DNA of 64,000 bases from Anaeramoeba flamelloides (lineage: Eukaryota > Metamonada > Anaeramoebidae), in contig JANTQA010000026.1 in assembly GCA_027625915.1 (NCBI GenBank), positions 6,944,001 through 7,008,000 of the forward strand, in the 5' to 3' direction. Positions 11,178 to 23,206 of this stretch are shown here, piece by piece. Below the pieces are notes generated by a model. It was given only the letters and a program-made list of their open reading frames with translations, did not search any database and was not told the DNA's origin. A program made the translations under genes and the position numbers. Numbering within the stretch: position 1 is the stretch's first letter; each line of letters begins with the position of its first letter.

Positions 11178-11378
11178 CAGTTAGTTCCACTTTTAAGGCA
11201 CAAACTTTCAACAAAATTTAAGGCACAATAAAAGTCTCCAAATTAAGGTATAACATTCAGATTCTAGTAAAAAAATTTGTAAAAAAAAAAATTCCAAATT
11301 TTCTGCCTTAATTTGAGATTTTTTTTTTGGTGCCTTAAATTTCGTTCAAAGTTTGTGCCTTAAAAGTGGAACTGACTA
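11178..11378. mobile_element. Palindromic TA-target MITE, family A, copy 2
   Basis: A 201-bp, nearly full-length inverted repeat. The left end is CAGTTAGTTCCACTTTTAAG and the right end is TTAAAAGTGGAACTGACTA followed by TA. Internal blocks ACTTTCAACAAAATTTAAGG and AATTTGAGATT match the other five copies. The left flanking base pair is TG rather than TA, so the target duplication has decayed or the end is off by a base. Confidence 0.85.
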
Positions 11379-11694
11379 TAATGATTTTTTAAATATTCTT
11401 GACCCTTCTATCCAGATTTTTTTTTAAAAGTTTTCTAAAATTATTAACATTTACACTTTGTAATTTTCAATTTGCACATTTCTAAATTTCCATATTCATT
11501 TTTTTTTTTGGTAAATTGTAATTTCAATGAAATGTGTTTTTCAACCAAATGTTCTAATTTTGTATTGATTTTGTATCTTCTTTTGTAAATTGAAATTCTT
11601 TCTTATTCGATTTTTTTGCTTCGATTTTGTAATTATTCTTGGAGAAATTGTATTGATTTTTCAAAACTTCGTTGAACTTTCTAAACTCATTTTC

Positions 11695-12240
11695 AAATAT
11701 TGTGACTCACCTGAAATAATAATTTGAAAAAAAAAATGTCCTTTAGTATTCAAGAACCACCCATAACTAAATATGATTTTTAATTCACTTTTAGTCATTC
11801 TAAATATATAAAAGCCTGATAGATTAAAAAATAAAAAAAAACAAAACCAAAAACTAAAAAAAAGGGGTAAAAATTTTGAAATAACATTACCGATTTTTTT
11901 ATTACAGAACTTTCACTGAAAAAAAGTTGAACAACAAGATTTTTTACTAATAATTAAATTCATTTTAAAAGACAAGACATAGTCTCACTTTTCTAAAGGA
12001 TTATTTGTCTTTTTGAAGATTTTTTTTTTTACACATGATCTTTTTTTAAAAAAAAAGAAATCAAAAAAAAAAAAGAAATCATAAAAAGAAAAACAAAAAT
12101 TTGAAAAAGTAAAATGAAAATTAGTAAAATTATAAAAAATGATTCTCATCCAAAAATTTGAAAATATTTTTTTGTTAAGAACACTAGAATAAACCCTCAA
12201 AACAACTCACAGTAACCGTATAAAGTGAGTCAAAATTTTT
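11695..12240 (+). repeat. Dispersed repeat family G, copy 2 (uninterrupted)
   Basis: Matches 5395-5520 plus 5721-6200. At the position of the MITE in copy 1 this copy reads straight through (TCTAAATATATAAAAGCC). A 71-codon minus-strand open frame at 11985-12200 lies in its Phe/Lys-rich poly-T part and has no counterpart in copy 1; it is not a gene. Confidence 0.65.
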
Positions 12241-12479
12241 GAAAAATGGTTTATTTATTACAAATATCAAAAGCGTCAATATTCTTTAATTCGAAATAAC
12301 AATTACTAGTACATAGAATAATTTACTAGTGTATATTGACTTTAAAATTTGTTATTTTATCCTTTTGGATATTTTTTTTTTTTTGGCTAAAAATCATTTT
12401 GTTTTTTCATAATTATCTTTGAATTTTTTGAAGTTTTTTTATAAATATTTTTCATAATCTTACCAAATTCCTATTTATT

Positions 12480-13250
12480 TAATTATTGATAAAGTTTTTG
12501 ATTTTAATATTTGATCTATATTTAGATTTATTCCATTTTCTTGAATAATTTTAAAAATTATTATTAATTTTTTATCAATTTCTCAAATAGTTCCTTCCAT
12601 TATTAAAATCAAATCAATAACAAAGATTTGAACACGTTTTATGAGATTTTTTATATTTACAATTAAAAATGACTGATAAATCCAAATAATAAAGGGGGTA
12701 GAGGAACATCCTTGATAAAATCCTAATCCGGCTTTTTTATAATGACTTTTTGTATCCATATTTTGATTTTTTCATTTCTAATATATTTATCAAGAGCATA
12801 GTGCACAATTACACCAAAATGTGACTGGACGTATTAAAACATTTTTTAATATCAATTGTCATAACAAAAAAAAAGTTCTTTATTTTTATATATCATTTTT
12901 AAGCTTCTCTTATTCAGATAATAAATTTAAAAGTAGAATTCTGATATCTAATTTTTTTTAAAAAATCAAATTGAGAATCTGGGACTCGTCACCAAGAGTC
13001 TTCCTATCCATTAAATATAAGTTTGGGAAAAAATCTTGTTAAGGTATTATTAATTGAGATTGTCTTATAATTTAAATGAATTCCTTCATATCCATATAGT
13101 TCATGTATATATAAAACATTTCCCTCTTTAACATATTTAATTATTTCTTAATTTGGGTTGTCAACCCGGTATTATGGTATTTTTTGTATTCTTAGAACAG
13201 TTTTTTAAAAAAAGAAGAATATTCTTTTATATACTTTTTTTTAGGATCCA
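12480..13250 (-). pseudogene. Degraded LINE-like reverse transcriptase fragment
   Basis: Read on the minus strand, a series of short blocks falls in the order of a reverse transcriptase domain. First comes a palm motif A, VMTIDIKKCFNTSSHILV, with the Asp and the (K)CF typical of non-LTR enzymes. Next is a block around GFYQGCSSTPFIIW, matching the Q-G block of motif B. Then FVIDLILIMEG sits where the FADD-like catalytic box belongs, with the second Asp kept and the first altered. Last is FKIIQENGIN...KSKTL, matching the following motif D. Upstream, around 13020-13120, is LYGYEGIHLNYKTISINNTL. The frame is broken by several stops and there is no long open frame, so it is a relic. A group II-intron-like origin cannot be excluded by eye, but in a nuclear repeat context LINE is likelier. 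Confidence 0.62.
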
Positions 13251-13590
13251 ATTGGAGAATTGTATTTTATCAAAATCTCTGTCTAATTTATTTTTTTGGT
13301 ATTTTTAAAAATCATAAATATTTTCTAAAAAAAAAATATCTTGTTGGTAATAAACTCTGTTTTCTTTTTGGTTTAGAATTGGCAGTAACATTTTGAAAAA
13401 AAAAAAAAATAAGAAAATAAATATTAAAAAAAAAAAATCAAAATTAAACATATTATTATTTAAAAAAATGAACTTTTATTTCAAAAAGCTTTTGTCTAAT
13501 AAATAAAAAGTAATTGTAAATGAATGAATCTAAAAAATTATCAATTGTCAAGTGAAAAACGCAATTAATAAAACACCAAAATAAATGATA

Positions 13591-15633
13591 TTACATTAAT
13601 TCCAAAAAATCTATTTTATCTATTTGATGATTTTTTAGAGATTGGTTTGAGTTCAAATTATTATAAAGTTCTGAAATATCTCCAATACTATTTCTTCTTA
13701 TCATTTTTTTTTGATTTAAAGGATCATTTTCTAAATTATTTCTATTTGCAATGATATTAAAACAAAAGTAATCTAAATTGTCATTTAGATTTAGACCATA
13801 ATAATCGGATGCGCCAATTAATTCTTTTGCCGTGTCATAATGTATGTGTTCTGTTGTCCCTGTGTATAAATATTGTATAAAGGAGTTTACTGCGTTGTAT
13901 GATCTTTTTGAAAAGTCCTTTACTTGGCTTTGTTTTGTGTTATAACCGGTAAAATTAAAAAAGCCACGATACAGTTCAGATTTTAAACATAGCATGAATT
14001 TATGTGCTTTGATTGGCTTATTGTCAACAATTATTGTGAAATCTTTCGATTTGTCTTTATTCATTAATGAGGCAATTTCCTTTTGTAGGAATTGAGTGCT
14101 CCTATCTGATAATTTGTGCCAAATATTTAAAGAAAAATATTGAGAGATTTGATTTAATTTGATTAAATGCTTAACCTTTAATTGCTTCCAATTGAAATTG
14201 CCTGTATAAAAATAGAGAATTAAATTCCGAATGATTATTGGGGAATATTTTTTTAATATTTTTTGCAGATCTCCGATTGGGTGCTCATTTAATCTTGACT
14301 CAATGAGATCTTTATGCACATCATATTTCTGATTTTGGTTGTCAATAAATTGATAATCTTTTAAATCATGACAATTCTGATAGAAGTTGAGTAATTGCTT
14401 TTCCAATGTAGAATATTTGAATGAAAATTGCCAGACATCCATTAAATAGTCATCAGTATAGCCTCCGATGATATAATAATGGTTATTATTTGACCGAACA
14501 ATTTTGCTTCTGATCCTTCCACTGAACTTGTTATTGTCACTATTACCGTTCTCATTGTTTGTTTCTATATATTTCTTAATGTCAATTTCTTGCCAATATT
14601 CTGAAATTGTATCAAAAACCCATAAATCATTATGGTATGCATTTTTGGTTTGAGAGTATCCCGAAGATATAATCATTTTATTTCCCCACACTTCAGCAAC
14701 ATGGCCCATCCTTTCTAATGGCCATTTTTGCTTTTTCTTTTTTTCTTCTTCTCTTTCTCTTTCGATTTCAATTTCAATTTCAATTTCGTTTTCATTTTCG
14801 TTTTCATTTTCATTTTCATTTTCGATTTCGATTTCGATTTCGATTTCTGTTCCTTCCTCTCGTTCTTCTCCTTCCCGTTCCCCTTCGCTTTCTCCTTCCC
14901 TTCCCCCCCCATTATTTTCATCATTTGTTGAATTCGTATTGTCGTTTGGTTCCTCGATCTTCCTCCATTTTAAAGTGGTAAAGGAAAAGACATAAATGCA
15001 GTTTGAATTGTAATCGCCTCTGTTGCCCCCAAAGGCATACATTTCATCAAAGCATACAACTAAAGTGAACGAGCTGATAAAATTGCCGATCAGATTCTGT
15101 TCCTTTGGGGTGATGACCTTCCATGCCCTGATTTTGGGGACATAGCAGCACACGGTATTTGTATTCCTTCTTTCATTCAAATCCTCTCCGCCCCATGCCC
15201 ACAGTTTCCCTTCATACCACACCGCTGCGTGATCCACAAATTTGAATTTGCAATTTTCTAACTGGCTCCATTTGTTGCTTGCAATGCAATATACATACAG
15301 CGTGTTTAATGATTCATTTAAATGGTTGAGGCCGCCAAACAAATAGATCTTGCCATTAACAGGATCTAATGTAAATGAAAATGCTGAAACCCTTGGTGCA
15401 TCGCACCCAGCGGGCTTCATTAATTGCCACTTGTTTGTCTTTAAATCCAAGCAATGCAATGTGTTCGATCTTGACGAAAAGGAATCCCTTCCTCCATAGA
15501 TATAAATTTTCTCATCATAGCAGACAGCACCATGGTTTGACCTCCCCACTGGTTTGTCTTCTTCATTTGTGTGATTTGTTTGGAATTCGGAAAAATTGAT
15601 TTTTCGATTGAAAGAATTTTCAAAATTTATCAT
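13591..15633 (-). CDS. Kelch-repeat protein with two C-terminal BTB domains (LZTR1-like architecture)
   Basis: Single-exon 680-residue protein. Residues ~29-415 form a kelch beta-propeller. Blades are marked by IYIYGGRD (Gly47-Gly48), GKIYLFGGLNHL, GKLWAWGGED, EMYAFGGNRG, KMIISSGYSQ and YYIIGGYTDD, each followed by a Trp-containing strand (NKWQLM, NKWSQL, RAWKVI, LKWRKI, EYWQEI, DVWQFS). Residues ~225-300 are a low-complexity Glu/Asn/Ile/Arg insert between blades 4 and 5. After the propeller come a diverged BTB (~415-510, ending in LYFYTGNF) and a typical BTB (~526-625: DFTIIVDNKPIKAHKFMLC, QYLYTGTTEHI). Kelch plus two BTB domains is the layout of LZTR1, a CUL3 substrate adaptor for RAS-family GTPases. 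A role as a CUL3 adaptor is an inference from architecture. Many protists expand this family, so one-to-one orthology is not claimed. Confidence 0.85.
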   Translation of the reverse strand: MINFENSFNRKINFSEFQTNHTNEEDKPVGRSNHGAVCYDEKIYIYGGRDSFSSRSNTLHCLDLKTNKWQLMKPAGCDAPRVSAFSFTLDPVNGKIYLFGGLNHLNESLNTLYVYCIASNKWSQLENCKFKFVDHAAVWYEGKLWAWGGEDLNERRNTNTVCCYVPKIRAWKVITPKEQNLIGNFISSFTLVVCFDEMYAFGGNRGDYNSNCIYVFSFTTLKWRKIEEPNDNTNSTNDENNGGGREGESEGEREGEEREEGTEIEIEIEIENENENENENENEIEIEIEIEREREEEKKKKQKWPLERMGHVAEVWGNKMIISSGYSQTKNAYHNDLWVFDTISEYWQEIDIKKYIETNNENGNSDNNKFSGRIRSKIVRSNNNHYYIIGGYTDDYLMDVWQFSFKYSTLEKQLLNFYQNCHDLKDYQFIDNQNQKYDVHKDLIESRLNEHPIGDLQKILKKYSPIIIRNLILYFYTGNFNWKQLKVKHLIKLNQISQYFSLNIWHKLSDRSTQFLQKEIASLMNKDKSKDFTIIVDNKPIKAHKFMLCLKSELYRGFFNFTGYNTKQSQVKDFSKRSYNAVNSFIQYLYTGTTEHIHYDTAKELIGASDYYGLNLNDNLDYFCFNIIANRNNLENDPLNQKKMIRRNSIGDISELYNNLNSNQSLKNHQIDKIDFLELM
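14715..14960. repeat. Coding microsatellite inside the kelch gene
   Basis: On the gene's strand this is a run of GAAATC, GAAAAC/GAAAAT and GAGAGAGA-type hexamers encoding alternating Glu-Ile, Glu-Asn and Glu-Arg dipeptides. Because the period is six, several other frames also stay open across it, which produces spurious open frames on both strands here. It is expected to vary in length between strains. Confidence 0.85.
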
Positions 15634-18600
15634 TTGCAGTTTTGTGGTTGTGCTTTTTTGTTTGTTTGTATTTAAGAATTTGGAAATGTGATTAAATTTC
15701 GTTTGTGAAAAAGTTTCTTTGTGTGAAGTGTTTTGAAACAGTTTTAAAGTAAAAGAATTTGTTGGTTGAGAAATATGAATTTTTTGTTTTTTTGTAGGTC
15801 TGTTCTTTGAATGAAGTATTTTTTAAGAATGTAGAAAGTTCTTTTGTTTTTTTTAAAATTCTGCAAAGAATTTCTAGTTGTAAGTGTTTTTGGTATTGTC
15901 TATATATATATATCGATATCAATAGACCAATGGTTTGTTTTTTTTACTCTTAAGAAACAAGCAAATAACTTGAAAAAGGGAAAGGAATAAAGAAGTTCTG
16001 AAAAAAAATAAAATAAATCTCTGAAATTTTTCAGTTTCTGAAAGAAATAACAAAGAGGCAGTATTGTTCAAAATATTTTTTTGGAAAACGATCATAGAGA
16101 TACTTGTTTCTAATGTTTTGTTTTGAATTTCTAACTTTTGTAATTTTTTTTTTTTTGTTTTAAAAGTGGAAGATGTTTGGAATAATTTCGTTGTCAATTA
16201 AACCGAAATTTTGATCTTTATGGCAATAAAGAATTGGGTTTTTTTTTCAATAAGCTAAAACTGAAAATATTTAATTGGAAATAATTTGACAAAAGTGAAA
16301 GCAAAATTTTTGATTAATTTTGGTGCATAAAAATTGTGATCTATTTAAAGAAGGTCCAGTGTTTTTACATGACGAGTTTTTTTGTTTTTTTGATTTTTCA
16401 AACAAAAATTCTATTGTATTTTTGTTGACTACAAATTTGATTTAATTCTACTTTTTATTTTTTGAAAAATTATTTTACAAATCTATTTTGTTTCGTTTTG
16501 TCAAAAAAAAAAAAAAAAAAAAAAAAAAAGGTATTAAAAATTAACTTTAAATCCATTAACGAACAGGTAGTTTCAATTCAAACAAAAAAACTTGCTTCAA
16601 TTGATCTTTCCCAAAAAGAAAATTAGGAGTGTGTATTAGAAATTAATTTGGAAAATTAGGAATAAAAAGAAGAATTAATCAATCAGATTCCTTTTAATAA
16701 TGTGAGGAAAACAGGTTTTGAAAGGTATCTTTAAAACAGCCAATAAAGTTCATGGAGCGATTTTTAAGACCCTATTAGAAACACTTTTGGTCATATTATT
16801 TTAAATTACTTTGCCATTTGGGAAAAACAACTTTCTGTGTAATTCCAAAGAATTAACCTTTGGTTTTTTTCATTCCACTTTGGCTTTATTAAGGTTTGTA
16901 GCACTTGAAATTCAAAAGATCAAAAGATTTTCAAAAATTCTTTTTCCTTGAAAATTGTGTATTCGCCAAAAGATAAGATTTACGATTGCTGGTAAAATAT
17001 AAAATATACTGTTGCTTTTTCGAAAATTGGAATTAGATTTAAAATTAAGTGATTCTTGATTTGTGATTGGCTTAATGTTTTTGAAGAAATTCAAGAAGAA
17101 AAAAAGACTTTTATGGTTATTTTTGAAGATGGGTAGAGTTGTATTCCAATTAACTCAAATTGGCTGAAGAATTGTTGTTCTTATTGCAATGCAATTTGAG
17201 AATAAATAAGCAGTGTTGTGAAAAGAAAAACAAAAAGTTGTTTGTGATTTTATTTAGAAAAGATCGTTCAATAAACTCAAAAAAAAAAGAGTTTTTTCTT
17301 GCTTTTTTTTCTTTTTTTTTTGTGTTTTTTCTTTTAAGAAAAAAAAATTGTACCTTTATGAACCACGAACAAAAAAAAACATTCGTTCATTTATGGACCA
17401 CAATTTGAAATTTACACCTTTTGTTCATCAAAAATAGATGTTTTGTTTTGTTCATGCAGTAAATGGTGTTGTATTTAATATTTTGACAATTATCAAAATT
17501 AAGAAGAAAAAAGATTAAAATGAGAAATAATGAAAAATACTTTTTTCAATTTAAGGGATGAGTGTTTTCCAATAATTGTCTTAAATTAAAATTGGGGTAA
17601 TTACATATTAGTCAGATACAATCTTAGTAGGACAATTATAAAGAATATATTTGAATCGTTATTTAAGGAATAAATTACAAGATTGAGAGCTAATCTTTAC
17701 ATTTTCAAAAACAATTCAAATTTTGGATTTTTTCTTCTCTTTTTGAAATTTTTTTTCCAGGTATATCAATAAAAAGCAAAATAATAAACTCTTTTTCAAA
17801 TAAAAGGGTACACCTCTCAAATCATCAATACTATTGAATCTGATTGTTAATAATATAATTGATTATTGGTGATTTTCATTTTAATAATTCTGATTTTCAT
17901 TTTTTATTTTTTTTATTTAAGGGTATTGAACAGTTGGAAAAACGAAAAAAAGAAGATAAGAAGAAATCAATTTGGAAAAATTCTGCCAGGATAAAAATGG
18001 AAACAGTTAAGTTTGATTCCGAATGGGCTAGATAGAGGAATTAAGTAATACAATTATTGGTTTGATGTATGGAACAAAGAAAACAGAAAATATTAAAAAA
18101 AAAAATCGATTCCAATAAAAGAACCAGTTGAATTGTGGCTTTATATTGAAAATGAGACTTTAAAGAACAAAAGTTTGACGTTTTAAGAGCTATCAATAAA
18201 ATTTCAAAAAAAAATTCTCAATACACCTGGTTTATATGGTTTTTATTGGTTTTATATTTTTTTCTTTAAAATTTACAAAAAGATATTTCTCATTTAAAAT
18301 AAAAGGTATATCAATTTGTAAAATATTTAATTTTAATTTTTATTCTTTTGTTTTAATGAGTTTTAAATATTATTTGAGTGTTTTTATATGTTTTAAAGGG
18401 TTTCTTGTATTTTGGGGTGAGACTACAATTAATTTGATTCAATTATGAATACTTCTTGAAATTTTCTGTGTACTGTTTATTTGAAAAATAGTACGTAATG
18501 AAAATATTTATAAAATCACTTTTTGAGATTTGAAAATTTATTTCTTTAAATTTTTAATTTAATTGATAAATAATTCTTATAATGAGTTTTAGAAGAAAAA

Positions 18601-19780
18601 ATATTATGTATACACTTTTCGTAATAAATGGATGTCCTTCAAATTTTTTTGTGAAAAGATATACAAATATTACAAAATTATCTCTCAGTTAATATTTTAA
18701 TATTAATTTCTCTTAAATTAATTAAGGGTAACAAATCAAACATTTATTTCATTTAATTTAGATATAATTCTTATTTTTAATAATTTTTTTAAAATATTTT
18801 GAAAACAATTTATGTGTTTTTTTAGCACCATGTTTTTTATATTGATTGATTATTAACATAAACTCCTTTTCAGTCAAATAATAGCAACTTAGATCAAAGA
18901 ATAGAACTAATTATTTGAGTTTGATCTGGACTTATTCAAAATAAATTTTCGATTTTGAGATCTATTTAGTTTTTTGCTTTTGATTTTTTTTGGATGCTTT
19001 ATTTACTTTTCTTTTTGATACTTAAAACAATTTGAAAAAAAAATAGTTTTTGAAACTTTAAAATTAACTTTTAGAAAATTTACACTATGTAATTAGGTTA
19101 AAAATGTATATAGTTACTATAAAAAATTTTTATTGTTAACAATTTTACTTTCCTTAAGTTATTGAGAAATTTCCATAAAGTTCTTACATTAATAGTTAGC
19201 CTAAAAATTTCTATTTTATTTTATTTTTTAGAAATTATAACCCTTTTCCAGATATTTTTCTGACTAATATCAACTCTAATATTCCTTAAATTATTAGTAT
19301 TATTTCTAAATATGACTTGATATTTGATTCTGAAAAAAAAATAAAGTGAATTTTTTTCTTTTTTAACTGGATAGTATTTGAATTTATAATAGTATGAAAA
19401 GATAAAATTTAAAATTCTAATTTAGATGAAGGTATTACTACAATTATCATTTAATCATAGTTACTCAACTTTATTCATAATATAATCAACGTTCCAGTTC
19501 TTAACAAACTTGAAGTTATTGTATTTATTGTTTTTAATAATACTTGGATTGTTAAAAGTCTCTAGTCTAGAAAAAGGAGTATTTTTGGAGTTGTAATTTT
19601 TTAAATGTGTATGATAATGAATTTTATTTAATTCAACTTGGGATATTTTTTTGAAGAGATAATAACTGATAGTTACGAAAACATTCTAAACATATAAAAA
19701 ACTCTATCTAGGAAATAAATAACTTTTGATAAATATTTCGTGTCCATAAGTTTTCCATTGTTCAAAAAAGAAAAAGAAAC
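15634..19780. other. Intergenic, mostly featureless
   Basis: About 4.1 kb between the kelch gene and repeat block C. The first few hundred bases must hold the kelch promoter. There is a 28-bp poly-A run near 16502-16530 and a short TATA-type run at 15901-15912. The minus-strand open frames at 15692-15922 and 15919-16197 are Phe/Lys-rich and lack domains. A degraded coding-like stretch is listed separately at 17924-18210. I see nothing else supportable. Confidence 0.45.
17924..18210 (+). pseudogene. Coding-like stretch with several in-frame stops; possible gene relic
   Basis: After a plausible acceptor (TTTATTTAAG) a 37-codon open segment reads GIEQLEKRKKEDKKKSIWKN and then ARIKMETVKFDSEWAR before a stop. 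The same frame continues with charged, protein-like sequence (MEQRKQKILKKK, FKEQKFDVLRAINKISKKN) broken by about six stops. Codon usage and charge pattern resemble the neighbouring genes more than intergenic DNA does. I recognise no family. It could be a decayed host gene or a transposon-borne frame. The alternative, a single real exon of an intron-rich gene, is not supported by partner exons. Confidence 0.3.
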
Positions 19781-19789
19781 GAGTAATAT

Positions 19790-21150
19790 CCTTGATTTTG
19801 CTCTATTCTTTTAAATTCTCGAAAACCTTATGAAAGTGTCTATAGAGTATCGTAGAGTATCTATCTTTTTTAAAATTTAAGAAATTAAAAGAAAATTTCA
19901 AAAATTTTCTTTTTTATTTCTCAAATTAAAAAAAGCTAACGGTGCTTTTCCAGAATTCAACAGAATAGAGAAAAATCATAAATTTTATTGTATACTTTAA
20001 CATTATAGAAGAGATAACAGCGGTTTTTTTTTTACTTTTTGGAATAAACCGAAAATTTCTAAAATTGTCTGTTTATTTCAAAAATTACAAAAAACCTAAC
20101 GGAAAATCAAAGAAAAAATAACTTTCCCGATTTAAAAGAACAAATAATTTTTTAATAGTCCAAATATTTAATTCCCTATTTGAAAGATATTCATCAGATT
20201 TAAAAATACTTTTAAAATATAATAAAATAACATCTGAAATGTGAAAAAAATTTTCATATATTTTAATATTAAATTTAAAAAGAAATATTACTTGGAAATT
20301 GGATTTTTCAACTTGTATTTTAAAATATCTTTAAAAATATTTTTTGAGAAAATATTTTTAATTTATTAATAGTGTTTATTATAAATGAAAGTATTAAAAG
20401 CCATTAAATTAGCAAATATTTATTTTTTTTTTGAACAAAATTTTTCATAATTGTAAAATGAAGTTTACAATCCTTATTTTTTCTATTAAAATGGTCAATT
20501 TCAAATAATATTCAAATATTTTCAATATATACAAAGGTATTTCCAAAAAAGCGTGGCATTTTTTTTTTTACTTTTGATAAAAAATCATATTTATTACTGG
20601 GAGTATTCATTAATTGACAATACCAAATTAAGTTTAATATTAACGCCGATTAAATAAAGGGCTAATGTATTTATTTCAAAATATGTTAGATGAAAGATTT
20701 CCAAAATATGAAAAAAAAATTGCACTTTTTTTAGTGAAAACAACGTATTACCAATTTCAATAGAAATATGGAAATATGGAATGTACAAATGATTTTTTAA
20801 ACTAAAAAACACATTTATATCTTTATAATTCTATTGAAAATTTTGTTGAGATTAAAAAAGTTATGAAAAACGATTTTTATGATCAAAAAGAAAATAATAA
20901 AAAGCAATTTTCACACCTAAAAAATATCCTCTAAAATTGAGATCCAAAAATTTAATATCTTTTATTTGTGTAATACCATATAAAGAAACAAATTGAATTA
21001 TTACAAAGAATCAAAAAATGGTTGTTAATGATTTTGGCTGTTTAAATACTTTTTTGAAGATTATGTTTAAAAGATATATTTTAAAATAAATTTACCCCAC
21101 TTTATTGGAAATAGCTTATAAAGAAAATTAGATAATATTATACAATCTTT
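19790..21150 (+). repeat. Repeat families B and C, second large copy
   Basis: Bases 19790-20110 carry family B motifs (AACCTTATGAAAGTGTCTAT, AGCTAACGGTGCTTTTCCAG, AAAACCTAACGG). Bases 20110-21150 match 765-1430 in order (TTTTTAATAGTCCAAATA, GGATTTTTCAACTT, TATTAATAGTGTTTATTATA, CAATTTTCACACC, GGAAATAGCTTATAAA). The order B then C is the same at both loci, so the unit is at least ~900 bp. Shorter, weaker relatives of the C end occur near 27770-27850 and 31530-31580. Copy 2 carries extra sequence near 20500-20860. Confidence 0.6.
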
Positions 21151-21211
21151 GAATAAATAATATCCTTTGATTGATTTCAATACATGAATTTTTTTCTTAT
21201 TTTTTGTATTA

Positions 21212-21409
21212 CAGTCAGTTTCACTTTAAAGGCACAAACTTTCAACGAAATTTAATGCACAAGAAAAATCTCAAATTAAAGCACAAAATTTGGAATTTTT
21301 TTTTTTTACAAATTATTTTACTAGAATTTGAATTTTGTGCTTTAATTTGAGATTTTTATTGCGCCTTAAATTTCGTTTAAAGTTTTTGCCTTAAAAGTGG
21401 AACTGACTG
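21212..21409. mobile_element. Palindromic TA-target MITE, family A, copy 3
   Basis: 198 bp, flanked by TA on both sides. Ends are CAGTCAGTTTCACTTTAAAG and TTAAAAGTGGAACTGACTG. The whole element folds into one hairpin, with a loop near 21300-21325 (a T run). It lies only 230 bp from copy 4 and just after repeat block C. Confidence 0.9.
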
Positions 21410-21639
21410 TAATACTATATGCAATTGTATAATATTGATTCAATATTTTTTCATTGGTTTATACATTCATTTTATAATTTTTTTTATTTAATGGAATATT
21501 TCCATTCTTGATAATTATTTAAATTTCAATAAATTGGAGTATATATGATATAATTTTCTAAAGATGTTTTTTTTTTTGAAGAAAAATTCTTTTAATTTGT
21601 TTGTTTTGACATATTATTAGTTTCCTTGTAGTGTATATA

Positions 21640-21839
21640 CACTCAGTTTCACTTTTAAGGCACAAACTTTCAACGAAATTTAAGGCACAATAAAAATCTC
21701 AAATTAAAGCACAAAATTCAAATTCTAGTAAAAATAAATTGTAAAAAAAAAAAAATTCCAAATTTTGTGCCTTCATTTGATATTTCTTTTGTACCTTAAA
21801 TTACGTTGAAAGTTTGTGCCTTAAAAGTGAAACTGACTG
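21640..21839. mobile_element. Palindromic TA-target MITE, family A, copy 4
   Basis: 200 bp, flanked by TA on both sides. Ends are CACTCAGTTTCACTTTTAAG and TTAAAAGTGAAACTGACTG. Internal blocks ACTTTCAACGAAATTTAAGG and AAAATCTCAAATTAAAGCAC are essentially those of copies 1 and 3. The central loop is an A run near 21745-21755. Confidence 0.9.
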
Positions 21840-21841
21840 TA

Positions 21842-23206
21842 TTAAATTTAATTCAGTATACTTTTTAATGTTCATACTATTTTTATATTTATTGTTTAAA
21901 GATCTTTTCTTCTTTCTTTTCAATACTATTTTAATATTTTACTTAATTTTGGAGATAAATTGCTTTTTTTAGTAATAGTTATGTAATTTGGTTATTTTTG
22001 GTTTTTTAAAAAAAAATAAGAAAAAAATTTTGAATTTTTATCTTCTCAAGCACTCGTCCCAGTAAAAAAGCAAAAAATGGCATATTTTTTTTGTCATTTT
22101 TTTAAAATAAACTTTTTTTGAATAATTTTAAGTTATAGTTTTGAACCAAATATTTGACTAGGTTTGAATAGTTATCATTTTGACATTTCATGCTACCTTT
22201 AGTTCAATGGGTTTTTTAAAAAAGGAGAATGAAAAAATATGTCATTGTTTGCTTTTATACATTAACTAGGGCTTAATATTGATCATATGATCTTTTGATG
22301 ATATCAACATCATTTTTTTCATTGGTAATATATATATAGATATATATATATTTCAGTAGACAGAATTATAATTTCTTTTTCATTATCATTTTCACCAAGT
22401 GGAAGATTTTGAAAACTATTATTCATGAACTTTCGACTTTTTAATTTGCCAGATTTTAATTTTTTATTCAAGCTTTTATAGTTTCTTCTTTTATCAAAAA
22501 CTAAAAAAAAAACATGACCGACTGTTACCCAATCTCGTCAGAGTTCAAACAGTGTTATTCAACCAAATCTTTTTTAGAAGTCTCATACACCAAAATTTTC
22601 TTTAAGTGGGATTAATATATTTGAGACAAGTCTTATTTGTTTTTGGTTTTACAATTGTTTTTTGACAACAAACAATTTCTCTCGAATATTCAAAAAAGGA
22701 CAACCAATTAATTTTTTTTTTGATTGAATAAGAAAATCTAATTCACAAATTTGAACAATGAACTCAATTTGAAATCCTATTTGATCTCAGGTTTTCAGTG
22801 CATAACACTACATCAAGCCTTCTACAAAGTTTGAAAATCAATTGTCTTGTTTTTGCAAAAAAACAAAAATAACTGATATTGAGTAAAATAACATCTTTAA
22901 TTGTATAGTTTTCTTTGAAAAAAAAAGATTAGAGTGGACTTTAAGGTTATATAAAACAATATTTGTATTTTTATCAAGATCATTTTTCTTCAATTCTCTT
23001 CTGTTGTTATTGTTTTTTTTCCTTTCAAAAACTACAATTCTCCAACAAAGATCTAATTTGTTCCTTTTCTACATTTTCTCAATATTTAAATACAAAAAGA
23101 AATTATTCAGATCGAATCAAATTTTTTTATATTTTTAAAAAAAAAGGACCTTCAAACAAAAAACAAAACAAAATAATAAAAAAAAAATCACACAAGCATA
23201 ATTCAA
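21842..23206. other. Intergenic, upstream of NOT2
   Basis: About 1.4 kb with no gene recognised. A TA-rich run (TATATATAGATATATATAT) lies at 22329-22350. The last ~300 bases are rich in T and then in A just before the NOT2 start, and presumably include its promoter and 5' untranslated region. No named motif could be assigned. Confidence 0.45.

Noticed and set aside
14715-14981. Open frames on both strands over the kelch-gene microsatellite
   Set aside because: The six-base periodic repeat leaves most frames free of stops. The minus-strand kelch frame has domains on both sides and the others have none.
15692-16197. Two minus-strand frames upstream of the kelch gene
   Set aside because: They lack any domain, have intergenic base composition and sit where the promoter and 5' untranslated region should be.
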